DNA from: Igneacidithiobacillus copahuensis
GTDB taxonomy: Bacteria; Pseudomonadota; Gammaproteobacteria; Acidithiobacillales; Acidithiobacillaceae
Direction of reading: 5' to 3'
NCBI RefSeq assembly: GCF_018854015.1
Contig: NZ_JAAXYO010000039.1
Location: 62,001 to 126,000, forward strand
DNA length: 64,000 bases
The first letter of the stretch is position 1. Each line of letters opens with the position of its first letter. Below are positions 44,793 through 54,700 of the stretch, piece by piece. The position numbers and the translations under genes are program-made. The notes under the pieces are model-generated. The model did no database searches. It worked only from the letters and a program-made list of their open reading frames with translations, and had not been told where the DNA came from.

Positions 44793-46838
44793 CTAGAGCA
44801 ATCCCCAGGCCGCTAGTTTTTCCGGCTCGTGCTGCGACCAAACAGCGCGGTGCAGGGTCAACATCGCTTGCCGATCGCTGAGCAGGATATTACGTTCCCG
44901 CCGACTCAGCTCTGCAGGCCCCAGGGTGAGGGCCTTGTTGCACAATGCAGCGGTGATTCCCCACAGTCCGGCACGATCTCGCTGCAAGGCCGCATGGACG
45001 GCATTGAAACGCGGATCCACGACCGTGGCAATGAAGGCATCACCCTCCACCTGCGGCAGAAAATCCACATACTCCGAGCCGAGTTCACGCAATTCTCGCG
45101 GTGCCTGGATCTCCTCGGGAATCAGAAACAAGCGGCGACGTCGCGCCCACAAGCCCCAAGAGCTGCGGCTGGTGAAGACCGCGAGCGGCACCGAGAGGGC
45201 CAGCCCCAGAAAAATCGGCAACAGCCAGGCAAAGTGCCAGAATCCCAGAAACGGCTGGGCAGCAAACAAAAAAGAGACGCCAATCAAACTGAGAGCGCCG
45301 AATTGACGCACGGCGACCCGCCAAGGGGTTTCCTGGTCACCACGCACCTGCGCGCCCCACTTCACTCCCCGTCCGGTCAGGGTCTGTACGACGAAGATAC
45401 TGTGGAAGACCATGCGCACCGGAGCCAGAACGATGGCAAAGATACTTTCGAGGATCACGCCCAGCAGCATAGCGCCGGTTCCACCGAAATACTTTGCCTG
45501 GCGTGACCAATGCAACCAGAGCACCGCGAGCAGCTTGGGACCCAGCAGAAAAGTCAGGGTGACGGCAAAAAGCCAGACTGGCAACGGATTATCCATACCG
45601 TAGTGAAACAGGCTCATGGAGTCGCTGGAGCCTCCGTGGGCCCAGTAAATCAGACCGGAAATCGCCCCCAGTATGAGAAAAATGCCCCATAATGGTGCTG
45701 CCAGAAAGGACATGGCGCCATTGATAAAGAGGAAGCGATGGGCCGAGCGCAGGCGATTCGCAGCCAACAGGCGAAGATGCTGCATGTTTCCCTGCGCCCA
45801 GCGGCGATCACGCTTCAGATCGTCGATCAGCGTCGGGGGAGACTCCTCCCAGCTGCCGCCCAGCTCCGGCAGAAACCAGACTTCCCAACCCGCGCGTGCC
45901 ATCAGGGCCGCCTCGACAAAATCGTGGCTGAGCAACTGGCCACCGAGGGGTGCACGACCGGGAAGAATGGGCAAGGCACAATGTCGCGTAAACGGTGCCA
46001 CCCGGATCATGGCGTTGTGACCAATGAAGTGACCGTCGCCGAGCTGCCAGAAACGGAGTCCCGCACTGAACAACGGACCATAGAGCCGTTGGGAAAACTG
46101 CTGGATGCGGGCATAGAGAGTCGACCGGTTGACCGAGACGGGCTGGGTCTGCAGGATGCCCACCTGCGGGTTCCCCTCCATGATCTCCAGCATCCTGTAA
46201 AGGGTATCGCCGGCCATCACGCTGTCGGCGTCGAGCACGACCATATACTCGTATTGCTTGCCCCAGCGCCGACAAAAATCAGCGACATTGCCACTCTTGG
46301 CGTGGTTGTTGACCGGCCGGCGCCGGTAATGAATGCGGCCGAAGGCGTTGAGCTCTTCGCAGAGACTCGCCCAGGCCAATTCCTCGTTGACCCAGGACTG
46401 GGGGTCACGGCTGTCGCTGAGCAGGAAAAAGGAAAAATGCTCGAGCTTGCCGGTTCGCTGTACAGAACGATAGCAGGCCTGCAGACCAGCGATCGTGCGC
46501 GTCGGATCTTCGTTGTAGATCGGCATGATGACAGCAACCCGTGCATCTGCGCGCGGGGAACGACGCAGCTCCTCGGGATCGTGGGCGATGCTGCGAGTGC
46601 GCCCCTGCAGCAGAACGAAGAAGCCGACCAGGGCGGTCCAGAACCCTGCCGAGATCCATGCGAAGAGCAGCACAAAGATGGCAATGGTCAAAATCTCCAG
46701 CCACAGAGGCTGCGAGAGTGCCAGCTCATGTTGCAACAACACTCCCAACGCCACTGCCGGAATCGCGATCAGGGCCGTCAACCAGCGCCTTCTGCTCTGA
46801 CTCAGGGCCTCCCAGGCACGTGTCGGATGGCGGTTCAT
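44793..46838 (-). CDS. opgH: Glucans biosynthesis glucosyltransferase OpgH (MdoH), lacking its usual N-terminal domain
   Basis: This 681-residue inner-membrane glucosyltransferase polymerises UDP-glucose into the beta-glucan backbone of osmoregulated periplasmic glucans. It has two N-terminal helices (about 18-70), a GT2 domain with VAVIMPIYNED, VVLDADSVMAGD, TQPVS and the DLKRDRRWAQGNMQH motif (QxxRW type), then about six helices. E. coli MdoH has about 130 cytoplasmic residues before its first helix; here only 16 precede it. The missing part appears to be the adjacent ORF. ATG 46838 overlaps that ORF by 4 nt. Confidence 0.94.
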   Translation of the reverse strand: MNRHPTRAWEALSQSRRRWLTALIAIPAVALGVLLQHELALSQPLWLEILTIAIFVLLFAWISAGFWTALVGFFVLLQGRTRSIAHDPEELRRSPRADARVAVIMPIYNEDPTRTIAGLQACYRSVQRTGKLEHFSFFLLSDSRDPQSWVNEELAWASLCEELNAFGRIHYRRRPVNNHAKSGNVADFCRRWGKQYEYMVVLDADSVMAGDTLYRMLEIMEGNPQVGILQTQPVSVNRSTLYARIQQFSQRLYGPLFSAGLRFWQLGDGHFIGHNAMIRVAPFTRHCALPILPGRAPLGGQLLSHDFVEAALMARAGWEVWFLPELGGSWEESPPTLIDDLKRDRRWAQGNMQHLRLLAANRLRSAHRFLFINGAMSFLAAPLWGIFLILGAISGLIYWAHGGSSDSMSLFHYGMDNPLPVWLFAVTLTFLLGPKLLAVLWLHWSRQAKYFGGTGAMLLGVILESIFAIVLAPVRMVFHSIFVVQTLTGRGVKWGAQVRGDQETPWRVAVRQFGALSLIGVSFLFAAQPFLGFWHFAWLLPIFLGLALSVPLAVFTSRSSWGLWARRRRLFLIPEEIQAPRELRELGSEYVDFLPQVEGDAFIATVVDPRFNAVHAALQRDRAGLWGITAALCNKALTLGPAELSRRERNILLSDRQAMLTLHRAVWSQHEPEKLAAWGLL

Positions 46839-47329
46839 CGCACATTTCCGAAAAACGGCACCAAACGGCGACTTCGATTCCAGAATTCGCGTAGAGACTG
46901 TGTCTGGCGCTGCAGAAAAGCAGAGACAGAGCGCTGCATCGGTACAGAAGCCATTTTGCTGCGTTGCGGCTGCATCTGATGCCCACGCAGCCAACGGCTG
47001 GGCTGCTCGATTTCCGCTGGCAACACCGGACGCAGGCTCAGCGCCAGACGCGCTTCCCATTCGTCGCCGCGATGCAAGGTGGCGATACGATTCTGCAACG
47101 CAGCAAAGGCACGCGCGCTGCGCACCGCTGGATCCTCCACGGTCAACTGCCGCAACTGCAGGGCGAGTTCTGCCTGGAGCCACATGCGTTGCGCATCGTC
47201 GAAAGGCAAGCGCGACAAATAGGCCTCCATACGGGATAAAAGAACGACGTCTTCGGCGGTCATGGGATCTGTTGCCTGAGGCAAAGGAAGATCCGCAGCG
47301 GAACCTGATTGCCAGTGATCAACATACAT
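46835..47329 (-). CDS. Probable detached N-terminal domain of OpgH
   Basis: This 164-residue soluble, helical, basic protein is encoded between opgG and opgH. It ends SLREFWNRSRRLVPFFGNVR, which resembles the FW-x-R-x-R stretch just before the first helix of E. coli MdoH. The N-terminal helical part (LSRMEAYLSRLPFDDAQRMWLQAELALQLRQL) fits the cytoplasmic segment of MdoH. It overlaps opgH by 4 nt (ATGA) and starts 1 nt after the opgG stop. The link to OpgH is inferred from position and a short match; it could be an unrelated accessory protein. Confidence 0.65.
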   Translation of the reverse strand: MYVDHWQSGSAADLPLPQATDPMTAEDVVLLSRMEAYLSRLPFDDAQRMWLQAELALQLRQLTVEDPAVRSARAFAALQNRIATLHRGDEWEARLALSLRPVLPAEIEQPSRWLRGHQMQPQRSKMASVPMQRSVSAFLQRQTQSLREFWNRSRRLVPFFGNVR

Positions 47330-47330
47330 G

Positions 47331-48860
47331 TCAGTGACCTCCTTTGGCGGGTTGTAAGAGAAAGGTCCAGGTGTCGGTCATCACCTGACCGTCGAGAGTT
47401 AAATACGCACGCAAATTGCTCGGCGTCTGGCCCGCTGTCTTGACGTCGGCGAGCAGGCGCCAGAAGTGACCATTGCTGGAATACTCAAGCTTCTGGGCGC
47501 GGACCTGGGCACCGTCAGCAGCACTGAAATGTGCCTGGACTGGCATGCTTCCCGGAAGGCGGGTGAGCGCACCACCGGAAAAATCGATGACGACATGCTG
47601 CCATTCCGGCTCTTTTACGTCATAGCCGAGGTAGGTGGCCGTAGGGTGCGCCAACGGAATCAGGCCATGCTGGCTGTTGAAAAAGCGCAACTGATAGGCG
47701 TAATGGTAGGCAGTGCCGGGTTGTGGTTGGGTCGCTGGCACCCAGAAAACGTCGATATTGTCCATATCTGGATTGTTGGTGGGCAACTCCACCAGACGCA
47801 CCTGACCTTTACCCCAATCCCCCACGGGGCTCACCCAGACACTCGGGCGCCGCTGATACTGGGTATCGATGCCCTGGTACGCAGCAAAGTCGCGCGGCTG
47901 CTGAAGGAGGCCAAAGCCCTGGGGTTGCTGCATGTCGTAACTGGTGGTCTGAATCTGCAGCGGATTATCGAGAGGACGGCTGATCCATTCGCCATTGCCA
48001 TTGGCCATGACCAGCTCGCTGGAGTCGTGCTGCGCTGGGTGCCAGTCGCCGGCACGAACTCCGCGTCCGTGGCCGTGCCAGAACATGCTGGTGAGAGGCG
48101 CCAATTCCAAAACCTGCACCGGTTTGCGCAGGTAGATGGTCGCCTCGACGTCCACCACGCAGTCGGTTCCCGGATGGATCACGAAACGGTACGCACCTGT
48201 GACCACCGTACTGTCCATCAGGGCGTATACCGTCATTTGCGTCGCCCCGGGAGCGGGCTTCTCCAGCCAGATATGGCGGAAATAGGGGAAGATTTCTCCC
48301 GAGGGCTGCGCGGTGTCAATGCCAATGCCGCGCGCTGAGGTACCATAGATGGCGTCTTTCCCGACCGCACGAAAATAGGTGGCACCAAGAAAGGAGATGA
48401 ATTCGTTGTAATTGGGTGGGGTATTCAGCGGATAGAGCAGACGGAATCCGGCGTAGCCCAGATCACTGGGCAGGTCTTGCGGATGCAGGTTCCCAAAGCT
48501 GAAATCCTGCAACTGGAAAGGAATCGGACTTATGCTGCCATCGGCTACCACGGAGATCTTTTCTGGGCGCGGGAAATAGGATCCAGGCACGTAGAACTGC
48601 ACCTGGAACGGACTGTCGCTATCCGACCAATAGGGATGGATGTCCTGGATCTGCGCGTACTGCGCAGGGTCGAGATCTTTCAGAAATGCCGGCAACTTTG
48701 GCGGCGTCGCATCATAGGCCTCATGCGCGAGACTGCGCGCCCGCGCTTCGACTTGGGCAAAGCCGAAGTCGCTGGCTTGCGCAAAAGCAGTGCCAGAGAC
48801 AATAAGCGCTAGACCCATGAGCACCTGGCGCGAAACTAGAAAGCAGGAGAAATGATTCAT
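47331..48860 (-). CDS. opgG: Glucans biosynthesis protein OpgG (MdoG)
   Basis: This 509-residue periplasmic protein is needed for branching/release of osmoregulated periplasmic glucans. It has a signal peptide (LMGLALIVSGTAFAQA), then the MdoG beta-sandwich: FGFAQVEARARSLAHEAY, FRHIWLEKPAPGA, MFWHGHGRGVRAGDWHPAQHDSS and VWVSPVGDWGKGQVRLVELPT (in outline). It is first in the opgG-ORF164-opgH group. Confidence 0.95.
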   Translation of the reverse strand: MNHFSCFLVSRQVLMGLALIVSGTAFAQASDFGFAQVEARARSLAHEAYDATPPKLPAFLKDLDPAQYAQIQDIHPYWSDSDSPFQVQFYVPGSYFPRPEKISVVADGSISPIPFQLQDFSFGNLHPQDLPSDLGYAGFRLLYPLNTPPNYNEFISFLGATYFRAVGKDAIYGTSARGIGIDTAQPSGEIFPYFRHIWLEKPAPGATQMTVYALMDSTVVTGAYRFVIHPGTDCVVDVEATIYLRKPVQVLELAPLTSMFWHGHGRGVRAGDWHPAQHDSSELVMANGNGEWISRPLDNPLQIQTTSYDMQQPQGFGLLQQPRDFAAYQGIDTQYQRRPSVWVSPVGDWGKGQVRLVELPTNNPDMDNIDVFWVPATQPQPGTAYHYAYQLRFFNSQHGLIPLAHPTATYLGYDVKEPEWQHVVIDFSGGALTRLPGSMPVQAHFSAADGAQVRAQKLEYSSNGHFWRLLADVKTAGQTPSNLRAYLTLDGQVMTDTWTFLLQPAKGGH

Positions 48861-49119
48861 GGGCAGAACAAAAGCAAAGGGCGTGCCAAACTGTATCTTA
48901 TTGTTTTCAGGCTATTCTTTTGCAATGCACCGAAGGAATCGTCGCCGCATCCCGACAACATCCCTGCAGCAGCATCAAAAATCGTGAATTTCTCCGCAGA
49001 TGATCGCGGAATTTTAGAACATCAGCGAACTACAGGATTCTAAGACAATAAATCAATGAGTTATGTTCAGATTACGACCCAATCACCTGTCGCCTTTCAG
49101 CGACAGGAATCCGCAACCA
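48861..49119. other. Intergenic region upstream of opgG and after the CopZ gene
   Basis: No gene seen. It should hold the opgG promoter; on the minus strand TTGCAA and TAAGAT are 19 bp apart near 48894-48924, a weak candidate. A perfect hairpin CCTGTCGC-ctttca-GCGACAGG (49086-49107) lies 13 nt after the CopZ stop and may end or protect its mRNA, though no T tract follows. Confidence 0.4.
49086..49107 (-). terminator. Hairpin after the CopZ-like gene
   Basis: Eight-base perfect stem with a six-base loop, 13 nt downstream of the CopZ-like gene. The lack of a T run makes it more likely a 3'-end stabiliser or weak terminator. Confidence 0.35.
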
Positions 49120-49320
49120 TTATCGTAACGTTGCCTCATAGCCTTCTTCTGCCAGAGCAGCCTGCAGATCCGCGAGCACAACATCACCAACTACCGTCGC
49201 CGAATCCGGCAGGCTCACTTCCACCTGCTCCACTCCGGGCACCGATTGCAGCGCCTGGGTCGCCGCACGCACACAATGCTCACAGGTCATTCCGGTAACC
49301 TTCAACTGCATTTCTGCCAC
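49120..49320 (-). CDS. copZ: CopZ-like heavy-metal (HMA) chaperone
   Basis: This 66-residue ferredoxin-like HMA protein has the metal motif GMTCEHC (residues 10-16) and the typical VEQVEVSLPDSATVV and ALAEEGYEA. It probably carries Cu(I) to a P-type ATPase, which is not in the window. The start is GTG 49320 with GGAGGTG five bases upstream. Its own promoter lies upstream, so it is regulated separately from neighbours. Confidence 0.93.
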   Translation of the reverse strand: MAEMQLKVTGMTCEHCVRAATQALQSVPGVEQVEVSLPDSATVVGDVVLADLQAALAEEGYEATLR

Positions 49321-49356
49321 CTTTCACCTCCATGTAAAGAAACTTGGTTCGGACAG

Positions 49357-49390
49357 AGTACCCATTATACCTTGCTACAGAGTCAACTCT
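49357..49390 (-). promoter_or_regulatory. Promoter of the CopZ-like gene with an embedded dyad
   Basis: A perfect TATAAT (49369-49364, minus strand) lies 37-50 nt before the GTG start. No good -35 is found at 17 bp; instead an inverted repeat AGAGT-TG-ACTCT (49390-49379) occupies that interval. A dyad in the -35/-10 spacer is the layout of MerR/CueR-type metal-controlled promoters; which regulator acts is unknown. Confidence 0.45.
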
Positions 49391-49394
49391 TTCA

Positions 49395-49850
49395 TTATCC
49401 CGCAAGAGAGTAGATCTCGACAGCCAGAATCCCCAACAGGATCAGGACCCCCAGAGTCAGGGCGCTCCGCAGCGGAAAGAACCAGGCGGGCCAAGAGATA
49501 GCGCGGCGCTGCAAGCGATAATCAGCCAACCATTGGGCTATGAAGCCCAGCATCAGCAACAGCGTCGCCAGTAGGGGCGACCACCACAATGCGAAAAAGC
49601 CCCAAAGCGCCGGAATGACACTCCAAAGGAGCAAGGGCCCGGCCTCATCGGGGTTTTGCGTTCGATCCAGGGCAAGACCCCAATGTATGGCACCGAGAAA
49701 GCTGAGGATGATAGCAGCGTAGATATTTCCAAGACTTACGGCAATGATGCCGTATCCCTGCACTGCGGCAATATCGGTGACAATGAGGGGGATCAATCCC
49801 GTCCCACCGAGGATCTGGGCCAGGCGCATATTGCTTTTTTGCTCATTCAT
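49395..49850 (-). CDS. DUF3429 membrane protein
   Basis: This 151-residue protein has about five hydrophobic helices and the DUF3429 pattern (YAAIILSFLGAIHWGLAL; VIPALWGFFALWW; RLQRRAISWPAWFFPLRSALT). Function unknown. ATG 49850 has GGAG seven bases upstream and overlaps recD by 8 nt, so it is the last gene of the recCBD operon. Confidence 0.88.
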   Translation of the reverse strand: MNEQKSNMRLAQILGGTGLIPLIVTDIAAVQGYGIIAVSLGNIYAAIILSFLGAIHWGLALDRTQNPDEAGPLLLWSVIPALWGFFALWWSPLLATLLLMLGFIAQWLADYRLQRRAISWPAWFFPLRSALTLGVLILLGILAVEIYSLAG

Positions 49851-51795
49851 GTGCTTCTCCACTAAACATTTGTTGCCTGCGAAGCAGGGAATGCGCGATC
49901 ATCTCGCGCAGGAGTTCCTGGCCACCCACCAGAGCAAGGCTCAAGCGTGAGCGCGCCCGCGTGACTGCGGTATACAATAATTCCCGATGGAGAAAATCCC
50001 GGTCTTCCGCTGCCGCCAGGAAGGCACAATGACGATATTCGGAGCCCTGGGATTTGTGTACCGTCAAGGCAAAAACCGTTTCCACGTCGCGCAGGCGCAG
50101 GGGTGAAAACCAGCGAATCTCCGCGTTGGCACCGGCAAAGGCGACCTGCATTTGCGTTTGACCATCCGCCAACTTGAGGGGCAGGGTGATACCAATCTCG
50201 CCGTTCATCAATTGTAGACCATACACATTGCGCGTGATGATTACCGGCCGACCGGCGAACCACTCTCTATGACTTGGCACAACACCCTGGCGCTGCAGGA
50301 GCTGGGTCACCAGCCGATTCATGGCGCCGACCCCCCAGGGGCCATCGCGCCGGGCACAAAGCAGCTGAAACTCGGAAAATGCCTGCAGACATTGCCGCGC
50401 GAGTTCTTCGGGCGGCAAACGGCGGCGTAAACCAGCCTGCAGCTGGCGAAAAAAATGCAGGTAACCGGGCGCATCTACCTGCTCTTCTCCCCATCCATGC
50501 AGGAGAAGGGCATCAAGTTCCTGCGGGTTCGTGGGCAGGAAGAGGCGGAGATCGGATTCCGGCTCGTCCAGCAAAGCGGCAATCTGCGTGTCCTGCCCAC
50601 GGCGAATCTGTTCGGCCAGCCGGCCAATGCCACTATGGGACGCAAAGCGATAGCTGTGGCGCAGCAGGGCTACGGACTGCTCGCGGGCACTACCCTCCGT
50701 CTCCGGCACGGGCAAGCCATAGGCACAAGTAGCGGCAATCCAGCGCCGTGTGTCCTCGCTATAACGCGCCCATTCCGCGTTGGCGCAGAGCTCTGCGAGG
50801 ACTGCCCCGGCTTCCACCGAAGCGAGCTGATCCTTGTCCCCCAGCAGGATCAGGCGGGACGATGGCGGCAGGGCATCGAGAATCCGTGCCATCAATTCCT
50901 GGCTGAGCATCGACGTCTCATCGATGACCAGCAGATCGACGGCGAGCGGTTGACCGCGATGATAACGGACTCGGCCATCGGCGCGCAGACCCAGGAGACG
51001 ATGGACGGTTTCCACCGCCCGCGGGATCGCGGCGATGACTTCCGGCGGCGCCAGATCCTGCGCCTCGCCGTCCAGGGATTGGACCAGGCTTTGACTGAGG
51101 CGCGCGGCGGCCTTGCCGGTGGGTGCCGCCAGACGAATACGCAGCGGTCCCTGGGACTGCGGCAAGGCACCTTGCAGGGCAAGTCCCTGCAGCAGCAACA
51201 GAAGACGCAGCACTGTCGTGGTTTTTCCGGTACCCGGGCCGCCGCTGATGACCCCCAGTCGATGCCGCAGCATCAAGGCACAGGCGATGCGCTGCCAGTC
51301 TGGCTGTGGCGAACGCGCGGGGAACAAACGGTCCAGCTGGGCGGCAACCAGATCCGCTGGTGGCAGTGGCAGGGCTGCGAATCGGGCGCGGACACCTTCG
51401 ACGATGCGCTGCTCATCCTGCCAGAAACGTCGCAAGTACAGTCTTCCGTCGCTCAGGACCAGGGGCGTCGTTTCCTCCCCCGCCGCCACCAGCAACGGGG
51501 CCTGGTGCAACCAGACCTGCCAGTCGGCGAAGCGCGGCCACCAGTTCTGGAGAAAGGGATTTTCGGCAGGGGCGTCGGCAAGGAGATCGAGATGTACCTG
51601 ACCCTGCGCTGCCTCGTAACTACACCGGGCGGCCGCCAGCAGTAGCGCAGGCGGCGCGGAGGGATCCAGGCTGCGCAAAAACAGGGCGAATTGTGCATCC
51701 CAGGGGCGCAGGCAAGCTTGCTCAACCGCCTCGCAGAGGAGGCGGCGTAGTGCATCACGCTCCCGCTTCCCGCAGTCCAGCGCAGGGATTTTCAT
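49843..51795 (-). CDS. recD: Exodeoxyribonuclease V alpha subunit RecD
   Basis: This 650-residue 5'-3' helicase of RecBCD has Walker A VISGGPGTGKTTTVLRLL (about 187-204), DEAD-like VIDETSMLSQELM and the C-terminal ALTVHKSQGSEYRHC. N-terminal RecB-binding domain present. It overlaps recB by 4 nt (ATGA). Confidence 0.95.
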   Translation of the reverse strand: MKIPALDCGKRERDALRRLLCEAVEQACLRPWDAQFALFLRSLDPSAPPALLLAAARCSYEAAQGQVHLDLLADAPAENPFLQNWWPRFADWQVWLHQAPLLVAAGEETTPLVLSDGRLYLRRFWQDEQRIVEGVRARFAALPLPPADLVAAQLDRLFPARSPQPDWQRIACALMLRHRLGVISGGPGTGKTTTVLRLLLLLQGLALQGALPQSQGPLRIRLAAPTGKAAARLSQSLVQSLDGEAQDLAPPEVIAAIPRAVETVHRLLGLRADGRVRYHRGQPLAVDLLVIDETSMLSQELMARILDALPPSSRLILLGDKDQLASVEAGAVLAELCANAEWARYSEDTRRWIAATCAYGLPVPETEGSAREQSVALLRHSYRFASHSGIGRLAEQIRRGQDTQIAALLDEPESDLRLFLPTNPQELDALLLHGWGEEQVDAPGYLHFFRQLQAGLRRRLPPEELARQCLQAFSEFQLLCARRDGPWGVGAMNRLVTQLLQRQGVVPSHREWFAGRPVIITRNVYGLQLMNGEIGITLPLKLADGQTQMQVAFAGANAEIRWFSPLRLRDVETVFALTVHKSQGSEYRHCAFLAAAEDRDFLHRELLYTAVTRARSRLSLALVGGQELLREMIAHSLLRRQQMFSGEAHE

Positions 51796-54700
51796 GGTCT
51801 GACCTCGCTTGCCCGGAAAATCGGCTCCAGGGCGGGATAAAATCCCGGCTCCGGCTGCAGCAAGATACTCGCACTTCCTCCCTCCGCTATTCCACGCAAA
51901 AAGAGTGCCAGAGCCCCTGCCGGCTCATCCTCCCATCCCCGGCTGCGCAGCAGGCGCCGCAAGGCAACCAGATAGAGCCCCAGCTGCAGATCATAGCGTT
52001 GCGCGAGCAGGGCATCGCGCAGCGCCTGCTGATGATAGGCAGCAGGCCCCAGACCCAGAAAATTCGACTTATAATCAATAAGATAATAGCGATCTTTCCA
52101 GAAAAAGACGAGATCGATGAACCCCTTGAACATCCCCCCAAGGCGGCGGCTGTCCAGGTCCGGACGCGCCCTGTCGGGAAGGAGATGAGCATTGACGATG
52201 CGCTCAATCTGCTGGCTCTCGATGTTCTGCACTGGCAGCCAGAACTCCATTTCCGCCTGATACTCCTGCAGATCCTGCAAACGCACCGTTTCCCCTTCTG
52301 CCAGAGCGAGCGGCAGGGCAAGAGTTTGCAATAACCAGTTCTGCAGCTCGGCGGCGTGCCGCGACCAGGATTGACCCTGGCTACGACGCAGGATCTCCTC
52401 GTGCAGAATCTGCGGACTCCGGGAAATGGCAGCGAAGCCCTGCTCCGCCATCCAGCGCAGAAGATCATGCAGCAGGATGCCCGTCGCGGCTCCCGGCGGG
52501 AAGAGCAGATGCGTGGACGGCTCTATCGATTCCTCCATCTGCTCCTCTTCCCATAACTCGGCAAGCCGTTCCAGGGGCTGATGATGGCCACGCTGCAAGG
52601 CCGAATAGCTGGCAATCCACCAGTCGTTTTCCTGCGCTCTGGCAATACGCGGGCGCAAGGCGGGCGCCTGCACAAGCGGCGGCGACAGGATGGCAGGGGC
52701 ATCCGGCAGAGCAATCCGGGATATGCCAATCTCTGGGACATTGGCGAAGAGTTCCGCTACTTGCTCGGGCGAGCCTTTCCCGTCCTCTGCCCCGTACAGA
52801 AGCAGATGCGCCAGGGCCGATGGTTGGTGGTCGGCACAGCGGCCAATCCCCACCCAGACGGCAAATTGGGCACGCGTCAGGGCTACATAGAGTTTGCGAA
52901 TGTCCTCCTGCAGTCGCTCCCGCTCGGCGCGTTCCTGTTCTGCCGCGTCTGCCGGTCGCAAGATGCGCTGCCCCTGTTCTTCGCTGATCTGCAGGCATTT
53001 GCCGGAATCGCTGCGGGCGTTGAGCAGGAAGGGTAAAAAAACGATGGGATACTGCAGCCCCTTGGACTTGTGGATGGTGATCACCCGCACCAGACCTGCA
53101 TCGCTTTCCAGCCGCAGCAGCGTTTCTTCATCGCGACCTGCCTGCCTCTGGCGTTGCTCTGCCAGAAAGCGGAGCACGGCGTGCTCGCCCTGCAATTCTT
53201 GCGCGGCGTGCTGCAAGAGCTCGGCAAGGTGCAAAAAATTGGTCAAACGCCGCTCTCCATCCGCCGTGGCTCCGCGCAAGAGCCGCGCCGGCAAGGAAAA
53301 ATCCTGGGAGAGCCGCAGCAGCATGGGGAGCACTCCGCGCTCCCGCCAGATCTCGGCATAATGCCGAAATTGCAGCAGGCGCTCTTCGCGCAGGCGATCA
53401 TCGTGCTGCAAGGCAGCAAGTTCTGACCAATCGAGACCGAGGAGCGAGGTAGCCAGAGCGGTGCCCACTGCCTGCTCATCGTCGTATGCCAGACAAGCCG
53501 TAAGCAATCGTTCCAGATCTGTGGCTTCCGGACTTTCGTATACCGACTGTTGCTCAGAGAGATAGACGCTGGCTACCCCGCGCTGGCGCAAAGCCGCACG
53601 CAGCACGTCTGCCTCCGTGTGACTATTGACGAGCACGGCAAGATCAGCGGGCTCCAACGCCCGCGCGCCTGACACGGAACGAAACCCCGCCTGCCCGCTG
53701 CGCCCGGCCAACAACAGGGCGACAATCCGTTCGGCACAGGCAGCGGCCATACAATCGGTATATTCGCCCTTGTTCCCTGCCGCGTCCTCCGCCAGAACGG
53801 CAAACTGCAGAGCGAGAGTCTCTTCTTCGGTCCAAAAAAACTCCTCCTGCCGCCCCGCGGCCTCTACGGGCAGATAGGGGACCGGATTTTCCTCTCCCTG
53901 ACGCAGACCAAATACGCCCTGCGGGTGGCGCTCTTCCAGGGTAAGAAAGAAGGCATTCAGGGCCGTTACCAGCTGCTCGCTGGAGCGATAATTGCGGCCG
54001 AGACGATAAATTTCCGCGCCGCAGTCCTGCTGAGCGCGCAGATAGGTGTGCAGATCGCCGCCGCGAAAGCGGTAGATGGACTGCTTGGGATCACCAATAA
54101 GCAGGAGCCCGCCCTCTGCTTCCGCGCTCCCGTAAATGGTATCGAGAATGGCATATTGGTAGGGATCGGTATCCTGAAATTCGTCTACCAGGGCCCAAGG
54201 ATATTGCTTGGCCAAATGCTCGGCGAGAACTTTTCCAGCCTCCCCTTGCAGGGCATTGCGTAACTGCCGCAGGATCCCCTGAAAATCGATTTGTCCCTGC
54301 TCCTGCAATTGCTGCTTGCGCTCATCCAGCCACCCCAAGGCATGGGTAAGCAGCGCCGCCCGGGTCTCTTCGCGCTGTCTTTCCAGAGTATCCTTGTAGG
54401 TGTGCAGCTCTTCGATCAGCAGCAGCGCAGGATGGCAAAGCTGCGCGTTGTCGCGAGCGACTTCCTGCATCCCCGCCAGACTCAGGCGCTGCCACGCCGA
54501 ATTCGTCAGAGAGGGAGCAGCCAGATCCTGCTCTGCCGTCCAAGATCGTAGAATAGCGAGCCAGTTGCGATAATACCGGGACTGGAACTTCTTTCCGTCA
54601 ACCTGCTTGCTGGCACTCAACTCGTCCAGCCAATCCTCCAGGGGGTCCAGTTGCTCCGCCAAGCGCTCGCGCAAGGATGCCAACTCGCTTGTGGCATTTT

